Source: Aquitalea denitrificans
Lineage (GTDB): Bacteria; Pseudomonadota; Gammaproteobacteria; Burkholderiales; Chromobacteriaceae
Length of the DNA: 64,000 nucleotides
Direction of reading: 5' to 3'
Assembly: GCF_009856625.1 (NCBI RefSeq)
Contig: NZ_CP047241.1
Span: 2,170,001-2,234,000 of the forward strand
Within the stretch, counting starts at the first letter, position 1, and each line of letters starts with the position of its first letter. The notes beneath the pieces are model-generated. The model was given only the letters and a program-made list of their open reading frames with translations. It had not been told where the DNA came from and did not search any database. Below are positions 9,088-16,406 of this stretch, one piece after another. A program made the translations under genes and the position numbers.

Positions 9088-10290
9088 TTATACCCGGGCT
9101 GCGGCTACGGTCCAGCCACTGCGCCAGCGTTGTTTCACTCCGGCCAGGCTCAGCCAGGCCAGGCAGCACAGGCAGGCAAACAGCCACAAGCCAGCCGCAT
9201 AACCACCGGTAGCCTGCTTGATGGCTCCCAGGCTGGCGGCCAGGGCAAAACCACCCACCCCGCCCGCCATGCCTACCAGGCCGGTCATCACGCCGATTTC
9301 CTTGCCAAAGCGCTGCGGCACCAGCTGGAACACCGCGCCGTTACCGGCACCCAGGCACAGCATGGCCAGAATGAACAGCAGCAGTGCCACCGAAGGGCCA
9401 CCCACATTGAAGCCGGCAGCGCCAATCAGCAGCGCGCAGCACAGATACACCGCCAGCAACGAACGGGTGCCGCCCAGACGGTCGGCCAGCATGCCGCCCA
9501 GCGGACGCATGACCGAGCCGGCAAACACACAGGCGGCGGTGTACATGCCGGCTGTTTTGGCATCAAAGGCAAACTGGTCGTGGAAGTAGCCCGGCAATGC
9601 GCTGGCAAAACCGGAGAAGCCGCCAAAGGTCATCGAGTAGAAGAACATGAACCACCAGGCGTCCTTTTCCTTCAGCACGGCCAGATAGTCGGCCAGCTTC
9701 TTGGCCGGCGGTGCATTGGGCGCATCCTTGGCACAGATAGCAAAGATGATGAGCGCAGCAAGCAGCGGAATGCAGGCCAGGCCAAATACGTTCTGCCAGC
9801 CAAAAACCAGCGCCAGCGCCGGGGCAAACAGCGCGGCCAGCACGGTGCCGGAATTACCTGCCCCGGCAATACCCATGGCCGTGCCCTGGTGCTGCGGCGG
9901 ATACCAGCGCGAAGCCAGCGGCAGCGATACCGCAAACGAGGCTCCGGCCACGCCCAGGAACAAGCCAAGCAGCAGCGCGCCACCCAGGCTGGCAATGCCG
10001 ATCTGCCAGGCTGCCAGCAAGGCGGCAATCACGATCAGTTGGCCGATGATGCCGGCACCGCGCGCTCCGATGCGGTCCACCAGCACGCCCATCAGCAGGC
10101 GCAGGATGGCTCCGGCCAGAATCGGCGTGGCCACCATCAGGCCGCGTTGCTGGGTGGAAAGATGCAGTGCGGTGGCAATGGGCACCTGCAAGGGCCCCAG
10201 CAGATACCACACCATGAAACTGAGGTCGAAATACAGAAAGGCTGAAAACAGGGTCGGCTTGTGTCCGGCTTGCCAGAAAGTGCGGTCCAT
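9088..10290 (-). CDS. Nitrate/nitrite MFS transporter (NarK/NasA family)
   Basis: A 400-residue, about 12-helix major facilitator protein. It carries the nitrate-transporter signatures near GVAGASFAVSLPLASRWYPPQHQG (helix 4-5 region) and GNGAVFQLVPQRFGKEIGVMTGLVGMAGGVGGF in the second half. The start at 10290 is chosen because ACAGGAG lies eight bases upstream; a longer reading to 10326 would run into the terminator's U-tract. It is the first gene after the nas leader and would import nitrate for NasA and NirBD. Confidence 0.92.
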   Translation of the reverse strand: MDRTFWQAGHKPTLFSAFLYFDLSFMVWYLLGPLQVPIATALHLSTQQRGLMVATPILAGAILRLLMGVLVDRIGARGAGIIGQLIVIAALLAAWQIGIASLGGALLLGLFLGVAGASFAVSLPLASRWYPPQHQGTAMGIAGAGNSGTVLAALFAPALALVFGWQNVFGLACIPLLAALIIFAICAKDAPNAPPAKKLADYLAVLKEKDAWWFMFFYSMTFGGFSGFASALPGYFHDQFAFDAKTAGMYTAACVFAGSVMRPLGGMLADRLGGTRSLLAVYLCCALLIGAAGFNVGGPSVALLLFILAMLCLGAGNGAVFQLVPQRFGKEIGVMTGLVGMAGGVGGFALAASLGAIKQATGGYAAGLWLFACLCCLAWLSLAGVKQRWRSGWTVAAARV

Positions 10291-10341
10291 GTGTTGCTCC
10301 TGTCGGGGAAGCGTGCTTCCCGCCAAATGGCCAAAACAAAA

Positions 10342-10382
10342 ACGGCGTCCTCCCTGATGTTGGAATCAGGTGAGGACGCCGT
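10342..10382 (-). terminator. Attenuator terminator in the nas leader
   Basis: Read on the minus strand, ACGGCGTCCTC (10382-10372) pairs with GAGGACGCCGT (10352-10342). An inner CCTGAT/ATCAGG stem continues after one bulged A and closes a six-base loop. The RNA then runs into TTTTTGTTTT. This is a very strong intrinsic terminator placed about 50 bases ahead of the transporter start, so transcription of the operon needs readthrough. Confidence 0.9.
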
Positions 10383-10391
10383 TGTCCGTAT

Positions 10392-10456
10392 CGGCAGTGG
10401 CCGCCGTTGGCCGCTGCCGTGATGTCTGGTGCAGGCGGCACGCCATTGCGCCGCTG
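10392..10456 (-). promoter_or_regulatory. Two ANTAR-type hexaloop hairpins in the nas leader
   Basis: On the minus strand the first hairpin (10456-10432) has a stem of CAGCGGCGC against GTGCCGCCTG with one bulge and a hexaloop AATGGC. The second (10419-10392) pairs CGGCAG-x-GGCC with GGCC-x-CTGCCG and has a hexaloop AACGGC. Both loops have A at position 1 and G at position 4, the hallmark of RNAs bound by ANTAR proteins such as NasR and EutV. The terminator follows directly. The nearby nasT product is the expected ligand. Confidence 0.88.
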
Positions 10457-10468
10457 CGTGGTAATCAT

Positions 10469-10484
10469 TGCAAATAGCGTGCCA
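10469..10484 (-). promoter_or_regulatory. Sigma-54 promoter of the nas operon
   Basis: The minus strand reads TGGCACGCTATTTGCA, an exact match to the -24/-12 consensus TGGCACG-N4-TTGCA. The expected transcription start is near 10458, two bases before the first ANTAR hairpin. It lies between the nasS stop and the leader, so the structural genes can be initiated separately from nasTS. Dependence on NtrC is inferred; I did not find a definite NtrC site. Confidence 0.88.
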
Positions 10485-10543
10485 GCTGCAAAATACCTGC
10501 TGGAGGCCGGTTTACGCTGTTTTCGGCCCCATGCTGCACCGCA

Positions 10544-11647
10544 TCAGTGCGTAAAATTCAGCATCGCACCGACACTGGGCGCGGCATCGGCGCGCTCCGG
10601 CCAGTGGCAGCCATCCATCAGCACGCTATGGCGATCTGCCGGAGCCGGCAGCGGCAGACCGCAGCATCTGGCAGCCTGCTCGTACAGCGCGGTCTGGTTG
10701 ACGGCGGTCACCATGGCGGGCTCGGCCTCGCCCGGCCACATGCCCCAGCGCCGGTATTGCTGCAGGAACCACAGCCCGTCGGACAGATAGGGATAGTTGA
10801 CCCGGCCATCGGCGCAAAAACGCAGCTGGCCGGCATCGGCACTTTCCCATTGCTGCAGGATCAACTCCACCGGCATCGCCAGGCAGTCATCCTCCGCCAG
10901 CCAGGCAGCCGCCTGCGCATGGTTTTCCGGCTGATCCAGCCAGTGGCTGGCCAGCAACAGCGCCTGCACCATGCGCCCGACCACATCCGGCTGTTGCTGT
11001 GCCAGTTCACGGCGGCAGGCCAGCACCTTTTCCGGGTGTTCCGGCCAGATGGCGGCACTGTCGGCCACCCGGCTGGCCACGCCCAGCTGCTGTGCCTGCG
11101 CATGCCAGGGCTGGCCGGCACAAAAGCCGTCCAGCATGCCGTCCTGCATCGCAGCGCCCATTTGCGCCGGTGGAATCACCACGCAGCGAGCATCACGCAA
11201 CGGGTGCACGCCTTGGGCCGCCAGCCAGTAATACAGCCACATGGCGTGGGTGCCGGTGGGAAAGGTATGCGCCAACACCAGTGGCCGCCCCAGATCCCGG
11301 CTGATCTCGGCCAGGCTGATGCCCTGTCGGTATTGATCCGCCAGCGCCGGAGCCAGGCTGATGCCCTGCCCGTTCTGGTTCAGCGTCATCAAAATGGCCA
11401 TATCGCATTGCGGGCTGCCCATGCCCAGCTGCATGCCGTACACCAGGCCGTACAAGGCATGGGCGGCATCCAGCTGCCCGTTCATCAGCTTGTCGCGCAC
11501 GGCAGACCAGGAAGGCTGGCGCTGCAGGCAGAACTGCAGACCCAGCTCCCGGTCCAGCCCCAGCTTGTGGGCGGCCACCAGTGCAGCGCAGTCAGTCAGG
11601 GCAACAAAACCCAGTTTGAGTTGGTGTAGGGATGCAGGAGCAGTCAT
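10544..11647 (-). CDS. nasS: Nitrate sensor NasS (NrtA-like binding protein)
   Basis: A 367-residue protein of the NrtA/CmpA/NasS binding-protein family, recognisable from KLGFVALTDCAALVAAHKLGLDRELGLQ at the N-terminus and the segment MDGFCAGQPWHAQAQ in the middle. It has no signal peptide, so it should be cytoplasmic, as expected for NasS rather than a transporter subunit. NasS proteins bind NasT when nitrate or nitrite is absent and release it when the anion binds. It follows nasT by nine bases, and no ABC permease lies next to it. Confidence 0.88.
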   Translation of the reverse strand: MTAPASLHQLKLGFVALTDCAALVAAHKLGLDRELGLQFCLQRQPSWSAVRDKLMNGQLDAAHALYGLVYGMQLGMGSPQCDMAILMTLNQNGQGISLAPALADQYRQGISLAEISRDLGRPLVLAHTFPTGTHAMWLYYWLAAQGVHPLRDARCVVIPPAQMGAAMQDGMLDGFCAGQPWHAQAQQLGVASRVADSAAIWPEHPEKVLACRRELAQQQPDVVGRMVQALLLASHWLDQPENHAQAAAWLAEDDCLAMPVELILQQWESADAGQLRFCADGRVNYPYLSDGLWFLQQYRRWGMWPGEAEPAMVTAVNQTALYEQAARCCGLPLPAPADRHSVLMDGCHWPERADAAPSVGAMLNFTH

Positions 11648-11656
11648 GAAAGGCTT

Positions 11657-12247
11657 TCAGCCCAGCAGCTTGCTGGAATTGATCAGTTGTCGGGACAGCT
11701 CGGCCAGGCGCAGGCCGCTTTGCATGGCCTGGCTGCGCAGCAGCGCATAGGCTTCGGCCTCGCTCAACTGGCGGCGCTCCATCAGGATGCCCTTGGCGCG
11801 TTCGATCAGCTTGCGGTCGGCCAGCTGTTCTTCCACCTCGGCCAGGCGTTTTTTCAGCCGCGCGTCTTCTTCAAACTTCACCCGTGCCATGTCGATGATG
11901 GGGGCGAGCTTGCTGGCTGCCACCTGGTCCACCACATAAGCGGTGACACCGGCACTGACTGCGGCCTGAATGGCGGAAAGCCCGCCCTGCTCGGCAAACA
12001 TCACCACTGGCCGTGGTGCGGCATGGCCCATCAGCGCCAGTTGTTCCAGCGTGTCACGCGAGGGGGATTCGGTATCGATGATGATGATGTCGGGCGTCTG
12101 GCTGTCCACCAGCTGCAGCAGCTCGGCTGCGCCCTGGGCCTGTGCAATCACCAGATAACCGGCCGCCGTCAGCGCGGCATGTAGCTCGGCCATCGGGCGG
12201 TCGGTATCGTTGACCAGCAACAGTCGTAATGGAGAGGAGGCAGTCAT
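11657..12247 (-). CDS. nasT: ANTAR-domain antiterminator NasT
   Basis: A 196-residue response-regulator-like protein. A receiver-type domain (about residues 6-120, LRLLLVNDTDRP and DIIIIDTESPSRDTLEQLA) leads through a coiled linker to a C-terminal ANTAR domain (about 135-190, AKGILMERRQLSEAEAYALLRSQAMQSGLRLAELSRQLI). It binds paired hexaloop hairpins in leader RNA and prevents termination. A longer frame exists to 12460, but homology begins at MTASSPLRLLL, so 12247 is used. Partner nasS lies downstream and the target leader follows that. Confidence 0.9.
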   Translation of the reverse strand: MTASSPLRLLLVNDTDRPMAELHAALTAAGYLVIAQAQGAAELLQLVDSQTPDIIIIDTESPSRDTLEQLALMGHAAPRPVVMFAEQGGLSAIQAAVSAGVTAYVVDQVAASKLAPIIDMARVKFEEDARLKKRLAEVEEQLADRKLIERAKGILMERRQLSEAEAYALLRSQAMQSGLRLAELSRQLINSSKLLG

Positions 12248-12300
12248 GGCAGCATCTGGAAGTGGTTGCCAGTAACCGTGCAATATTCGTGCCTGCCGTC

Positions 12301-12795
12301 TCAGTCGGCCATGGCGGGCAGCTCCAGCCACCCCAGCCGCATGGCCATGATGATGGCGCTGTAGCGGTCTCCCACTTGCAGCCGCAGCAGTACATGGTGC
12401 AGATGCACCTTCACCGTATACAGGCTGATCTGCAGTTGTATCGCCATTTCCTTCAGGCACAGGCCGGCAGCCGCCAGCCGGATGATATCGCGCTGGCGCG
12501 CAGTCAGCCGCACGCCGTCCTCTGGCAGGGGATCGCAGCCCAGCACCCGCTGGTAGAACGCGGCATCCACGGTCACCAGACCGTGCCGCAGTGCATACAG
12601 CCCTACTTGCAGCCGGCTTTTCAGCGCCAGTTTCAGCAAAATGGACGAAACATAGCTTTTGACCGTGGAGACGCCAATCTCCAGCGTCCGGGCGATTTGC
12701 TTGTTGGAGCGGGATTCGGCCATCAGTGCGATGACGGCTTTTTCTCTGGGGGTAAGCAGCTTTGCATCAGTCATCACGGGCCGGCTCGCTTGCAT
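12301..12795 (-). CDS. LuxR-type protein with two HTH domains
   Basis: A protein of 164 residues (157 if the ATG at 12774 is used). It consists almost only of two GerE/LuxR-type helix-turn-helix domains: the first has LTPREKAVIALMAESRSNKQIA with STVKSYVSSILLKL, the second LTARQRDIIRLAAAGLCLKEMA with YTVKVHLHHVLLRL. There is no receiver or ligand domain. The start at 12795 lies directly after the bestrophin stop, suggesting coupled translation. nasT follows after about 50 bases, so it may regulate the nitrate locus. The tandem arrangement is unusual; its binding site is unknown. Confidence 0.75.
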   Translation of the reverse strand: MQASRPVMTDAKLLTPREKAVIALMAESRSNKQIARTLEIGVSTVKSYVSSILLKLALKSRLQVGLYALRHGLVTVDAAFYQRVLGCDPLPEDGVRLTARQRDIIRLAAAGLCLKEMAIQLQISLYTVKVHLHHVLLRLQVGDRYSAIIMAMRLGWLELPAMAD

Positions 12796-12797
12796 GG

Positions 12798-13688
12798 TCA
12801 GGTAAGAATGTAGTCGCTGCCCACCTGCCAATCGGCAGGCATGGCCTTGTCGTCCAGTTCCAGCACCGTACGCTCTATGGTGCGGGTCATGGCATCCAGC
12901 GGCAGGCTGTTGGGCGAGCGCGCAAACGGGTCAGCCAGTTCGCTGGCAATGGATTCCAGTGCAAACAGCGTGTAGGACAGAAACACCGTGATGAAGGGCG
13001 TGGCATAGCTGATGATGTCCACCAGACCGAAAGGCAGGAACAGGCAGTAGATGTAGACGGTGCGATGCAGCAGCACCGAGTAGACAAAGGGAATCGGCGT
13101 GGACTTGATGCGCTCGCAGCCACCAATGACATTGAAGATTTCATCTATCTGGCCATCGCAGGCCAGCAGCTGCATATCGGTCAGCAGCCCTTGGGCATTG
13201 AGCGCATACAGCGTGCTGCGGATTTGGTGACACAGCACGGTAGGCTTGTAGACATTGTCGGCACAACGCACATCATCCACCACATCGCCACGCAGCTGGC
13301 ATTTGAGCAGGGCCGGCAACAACAGCAAGTCGGCAATGATTTTTGCACAGCGCGGAGCCAGCAAGGGATTGGCAGCACGGATGGCAATCACGATGGAAGC
13401 CAGCGCGCGGATGGCAATCAGCAAATGGCCCCACAGCTTGCGTGCCTCCCAGTAGCGGTCGTAGCTAGCATTGTTGCGAAAGGCCATGAAAATGGTAAGC
13501 GCCACCCCCACCAGGGTGAAGGGCACGGTATTGAGCGGAATCTTGTCGCCAAATACATGACCGTCCGTCAGTAATGCCACGCCACTGACGCAGGCCATGA
13601 ACAGCAACTGGGGAATGATGCGCCGGAGGACGGACCCTTCCCACACAAACAACAGTTTGAGCCAGCTTTTTTCGGCACGAACAATCAT
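12798..13688 (-). CDS. Bestrophin-family anion channel
   Basis: A 296-residue member of the bestrophin/UPF0187 family. Features include the N-terminal MIVRAEKSWLKLLFVWEGSVLRRI, two hydrophobic segments around residues 26-80, the conserved FRNNASYDRYWEARKLWG stretch (about 70-88), and further hydrophobic segments around 205-245. Bacterial homologues form pentameric channels; some conduct anions and one studied homologue is cation selective. It heads the same-strand run that includes nasT and nasS, two bases ahead of the tandem-HTH gene. A role in moving nitrate, nitrite or chloride is inference from position only. Confidence 0.85.
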   Translation of the reverse strand: MIVRAEKSWLKLLFVWEGSVLRRIIPQLLFMACVSGVALLTDGHVFGDKIPLNTVPFTLVGVALTIFMAFRNNASYDRYWEARKLWGHLLIAIRALASIVIAIRAANPLLAPRCAKIIADLLLLPALLKCQLRGDVVDDVRCADNVYKPTVLCHQIRSTLYALNAQGLLTDMQLLACDGQIDEIFNVIGGCERIKSTPIPFVYSVLLHRTVYIYCLFLPFGLVDIISYATPFITVFLSYTLFALESIASELADPFARSPNSLPLDAMTRTIERTVLELDDKAMPADWQVGSDYILT

Positions 13689-13752
13689 TCAACAATCTCG
13701 CTTAATCAATAAAACCATATCCGGCCAGGCAGGTATAAAAAATATTGCCGGA

Positions 13753-13779
13753 GATAAAAAATGGCGGATTTCTCCGCCA
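13753..13779 (-). terminator. Intrinsic terminator or leader attenuator before the bestrophin gene
   Basis: On the minus strand TGGCGGA pairs with TCCGCCA (13779-13762) around a four-base loop and is followed by TTTTTTATC. It lies 65 bases upstream of the bestrophin start and about 190 bases beyond a separate fdhD terminator. It is either a second terminator or an attenuator in the leader of the bestrophin-nasTS run. Confidence 0.7.
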
Positions 13780-13969
13780 CAGCTAATTGGGGGTAGCTGA
13801 AGAAAACCACATATGAGGATGGTGACAATAAAAGCAATCAAGGTGTCGTCATTTCTCTCCCGGCTATCGGCAACAGGGATATATTATTGGTTTATTGATT
13901 TAAAAAAGAACACAGTTGGCACTGATTCAGCAATTACAGTTAGCCGGCAAAACTGCACATATCAGTGCA
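13780..13969. other. AT-rich spacer, probable promoter region for the bestrophin-nasTS run
   Basis: Part of the 370-base stretch between fdhD and the bestrophin gene. It is markedly AT-rich compared with the genes around it, with minus-strand TATA-like runs near 13880-13900 that could be a -10 element. No ORF with a convincing start was found. A hydrophobic open frame on the minus strand lacks a usable start and was rejected. Confidence 0.4.
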
Positions 13970-14003
13970 AATAAAAATGGCATTGCCCGCAAGCAATGCC
14001 ATT
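13970..14003 (-). terminator. Intrinsic terminator of fdhD
   Basis: AATGGCATTG and CAATGCCATT pair perfectly (13976-13985 with 13994-14003; one more C-G pair can close the loop). On the minus strand the stem is followed by TTTTATTT. It stands 56 bases after the fdhD stop and ends the fdh-cio-moaA-fdhD transcript. Confidence 0.88.
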
Positions 14004-14058
14004 CAATTAAAACCAGCCTTCACCCAAGCAGTTTATTCACGCATTAATCTGCATTTTT

Positions 14059-14889
14059 TTAATTCCCGTAACGCACAAATCCGTTGCCGCGACAAAAACT
14101 CAGCAAGCTGATGCCGGAGCGTTCTGCCATTTGCACCGCCAGCGTGGTGGGGGCTGAAATGGTGGCCAGCACTGGCAATTGCAGGCGTGCGGCCTTGCGC
14201 ACCAGCTCGTAGCTGGCGCGGCTGGACATGAAGACAAAACCGGCGTGCACATCCTCACGACGGTCCGCAAGATAGCCAATCAGCTTGTCCAGCGCATTGT
14301 GTCGGCCCACATCCTCATGCACGCGGAGAATATTGCCAGCCAGGTCACACCACGCCGCCGCATGTACGCCACCAGTGTGTTCCATCAGCTGCTGCGCCTG
14401 GCGCAGCCCGGCACTGGCCCTGGCAATGGCCTGCGCGCCCAGCGCCAGTGGTGGCAGATGGGCCGGCAGCCGTTCCGGCTTCAGATCCAGCATCTCCAGG
14501 CTTTCGATGCCGCAGATGCCACAGCCGGTACGGCCTGCCAGCGCTCGCCGTCTGGACTTGAGGGCCATGAAGGCGGACTGGGCAATCTCCAGCTGCACGC
14601 TAAAGCCCTCGCAGGCCGGCAGCACTTCCACTGCATAGATTTCTTCCCGCCGTGCCACTATGCCCTCGGACAGGGCAAAGCCGATGGCCAGGTACTCCAG
14701 CTCCATGGGTGTGGCCATCATTACCGCATGTGAAATACCGTTGAACACCAGCGCCACCGGACATTCTTCCGCCACCTGGTCCTGCTCCCTGCCGTAATGG
14801 CCATCGCGATAGCGGCAGACATCAAGCCAGCGGCTGCCAGCCAGCGGGTCGGCAGCCTGCGGCATGGCGTCATGCTTTTCCATGGGCAT
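14059..14889 (-). CDS. fdhD: Formate dehydrogenase accessory sulfurtransferase
   Basis: A 276-residue FdhD. The catalytic CXXC pair is present as GRTGCGICGIESLE (about residues 120-124), and the GMP/cofactor-binding C-terminal part has VHEDVGRHNALDKLIG and FMSSRASYELVRKA. FdhD passes sulfur from IscS to the bis-MGD cofactor of formate dehydrogenases. It begins three bases after moaA in the same run as the FdhF-like molybdoenzyme, its probable client. Confidence 0.93.
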   Translation of the reverse strand: MPMEKHDAMPQAADPLAGSRWLDVCRYRDGHYGREQDQVAEECPVALVFNGISHAVMMATPMELEYLAIGFALSEGIVARREEIYAVEVLPACEGFSVQLEIAQSAFMALKSRRRALAGRTGCGICGIESLEMLDLKPERLPAHLPPLALGAQAIARASAGLRQAQQLMEHTGGVHAAAWCDLAGNILRVHEDVGRHNALDKLIGYLADRREDVHAGFVFMSSRASYELVRKAARLQLPVLATISAPTTLAVQMAERSGISLLSFCRGNGFVRYGN

Positions 14890-14892
14890 TAT

Positions 14893-15972
14893 CTAGCCTC
14901 CCACCAGCGACATGCGCACCGTCGGGTATTGCTTGCGGCCATGGTTACGATATTGCTCACCACGCAGTTCGGAATACTGGTCGTCGCGGCGCTGCCATGC
15001 ATTTGCAATACGGGCCATCAACACCTCTGGTGCAACGTGCTCGCCCAGCATGGGCCGCAAGTCAAGAGATCGGCTGGCAAACAAACAGGTATACAGCTGG
15101 CCATCGGCTGAGATGCGCGCACGGGTGCAATCGCCGCAGAAGGGCTGGGACACACTGGAAATAAAGCCCACCTCGCCGCCGCCATCGGCATAGCGAAAAT
15201 AGCGCGCGGTATCGCTGGCGTGCTGCGGCGGCACCGGCAGCAAGGCATGCCGCCGATTTATCAGCGCCCGTACCTGTTCTGAATGCAGCACGCTGGTGCT
15301 GCTCCAGTTGGCGGCTCCGCCAACATCCATGTATTCGATAAAACGCACGGTGACCCCGCTATGGCGGAAATAGTCGGCAATCGGCAGGATCTGGCTGTCG
15401 TTCAGGCCCTTCTGCACCACGGTATTCACCTTGACCGGTGCCAGTCCAGCCTTGCAGGCTGCCTCAATGCCATCCAGCACACCCTTGACGCCGATACCCG
15501 CATCATTCATCTGGCGGAACACCCGGTCATCCAGCCCATCCAGGCTGACGGTAACCCGCTCCAGCCCGGCATCCTTCAACCCTTGTGCCCGCGCAGCCAG
15601 CAATACACCATTGGTGGTCATGGAAACGGATACATCGCGACCCGACGGGGTTTTCAGTCTGGCCAGGGATTCAATCAGCTGCTCCAGGTTCTTGCGCACC
15701 AAGGGCTCGCCACCGGTGATGCGGATCTTTTCCACCCCCAGGGCCACAAAAGCGCGTGCCAGCTTTTGCATTTCATCAAACGACATCAGCCGGGCATGTG
15801 GCAGGAAGGGGTAATCCTTGCCAAACACCTCCTTTGGCATGCAATACGGGCAGCGGAAATTGCACTTGTCGATAACCGATAGCCGCAGGTCCTTCAATGG
15901 CCGCTGCAGTGTGTCCATGGTCGGCATGCCGTACTTCGCCTCCCCTGCTTGCTCTGATTGATCACTGATCAC
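14893..15972 (-). CDS. moaA: GTP 3',8-cyclase (molybdenum cofactor biosynthesis)
   Basis: A 359-residue radical SAM enzyme that forms the first intermediate of molybdopterin from GTP. The N-terminal SAM cluster motif is CNFRCPYC, the C-terminal substrate cluster has CGDCTRARISADGQLYTCLF, and the essential terminal GG is present. A GTG at 15972 is chosen because AAGGAG lies seven bases upstream; an internal ATG (15930) would shorten it by 14 residues, and the open frame upstream of the GTG is unlike the family. It precedes fdhD by three bases. Confidence 0.92.
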   Translation of the reverse strand: MISDQSEQAGEAKYGMPTMDTLQRPLKDLRLSVIDKCNFRCPYCMPKEVFGKDYPFLPHARLMSFDEMQKLARAFVALGVEKIRITGGEPLVRKNLEQLIESLARLKTPSGRDVSVSMTTNGVLLAARAQGLKDAGLERVTVSLDGLDDRVFRQMNDAGIGVKGVLDGIEAACKAGLAPVKVNTVVQKGLNDSQILPIADYFRHSGVTVRFIEYMDVGGAANWSSTSVLHSEQVRALINRRHALLPVPPQHASDTARYFRYADGGGEVGFISSVSQPFCGDCTRARISADGQLYTCLFASRSLDLRPMLGEHVAPEVLMARIANAWQRRDDQYSELRGEQYRNHGRKQYPTVRMSLVGG

Positions 15973-16091
15973 TTCACTACTCCTTGGCAGATGACGGTGC
16001 GACACACCGGCGGCACATGCCCATGTCCGCCAATATAGCGGCCAGCCAAAGCCGCAGGCAGTACAGTTGGTGCCCAGCCGCACGGTTACAG

Positions 16092-16376
16092 TCAGCCGGC
16101 AAACATTTCCCGGCACAGCGCCAGACCGTCGGCGCTTAACCCTGCGCTGCCGCGACCATCCTCGCCCAGCTGCAGCTGCACCACCCCAGCCGCCTGCAGA
16201 TAGCTCAACTGGCGGCGCAGCACGCTCATGGGCAGGCCAGACTGCTTGGCCAGCCGCGCCAGCGACCAGGGCTGCTGCCCGACCTGGCCGGCAGCCCGCC
16301 ACAGCTGCTCCAGCACGGCCAGCAGGGCTGCGTCCATGCCCTGCCCGTTTTCAGGCTGCGCGCGTTGATCTGCCAT
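16092..16376 (-). CDS. Small winged-helix protein
   Basis: A 94-residue protein that reads as a single winged helix: LLAVLEQLWRAAGQ, then SLARLAKQSGLPMSVLRRQLSYLQAAGVVQLQL, then a short wing and AGLSADGLALCREMF. It starts 31 bases after cydB behind CAGGGAGA. I do not recognise a named family. Position between the bd oxidase and moaA suggests a local regulator of the respiratory operon, which is inference. Confidence 0.65.
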   Translation of the reverse strand: MADQRAQPENGQGMDAALLAVLEQLWRAAGQVGQQPWSLARLAKQSGLPMSVLRRQLSYLQAAGVVQLQLGEDGRGSAGLSADGLALCREMFAG

Positions 16377-16406
16377 GGTGTTCTCCCTGTTCACTGGCGT
16401 AACTTG

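Noticed and set aside
4003..10245. A continuous plus-strand open frame of 2080 codons
   Set aside because: It runs antisense through nasA, nirD, nirB and the transporter. Its translation is rich in His, Gln, Ala and Gly, as expected of a frame opposite GC-rich coding DNA, and no domain can be recognised.
12762..13574. Plus-strand frame of 270 codons opposite the bestrophin gene
   Set aside because: The bestrophin reading on the other strand is clear, and this frame has no domain and no plausible start.
13689..13835. Hydrophobic minus-strand frame upstream of bestrophin
   Set aside because: It could begin only at a TTG without a ribosome binding site in reach and runs through the terminator hairpin at 13753-13779.
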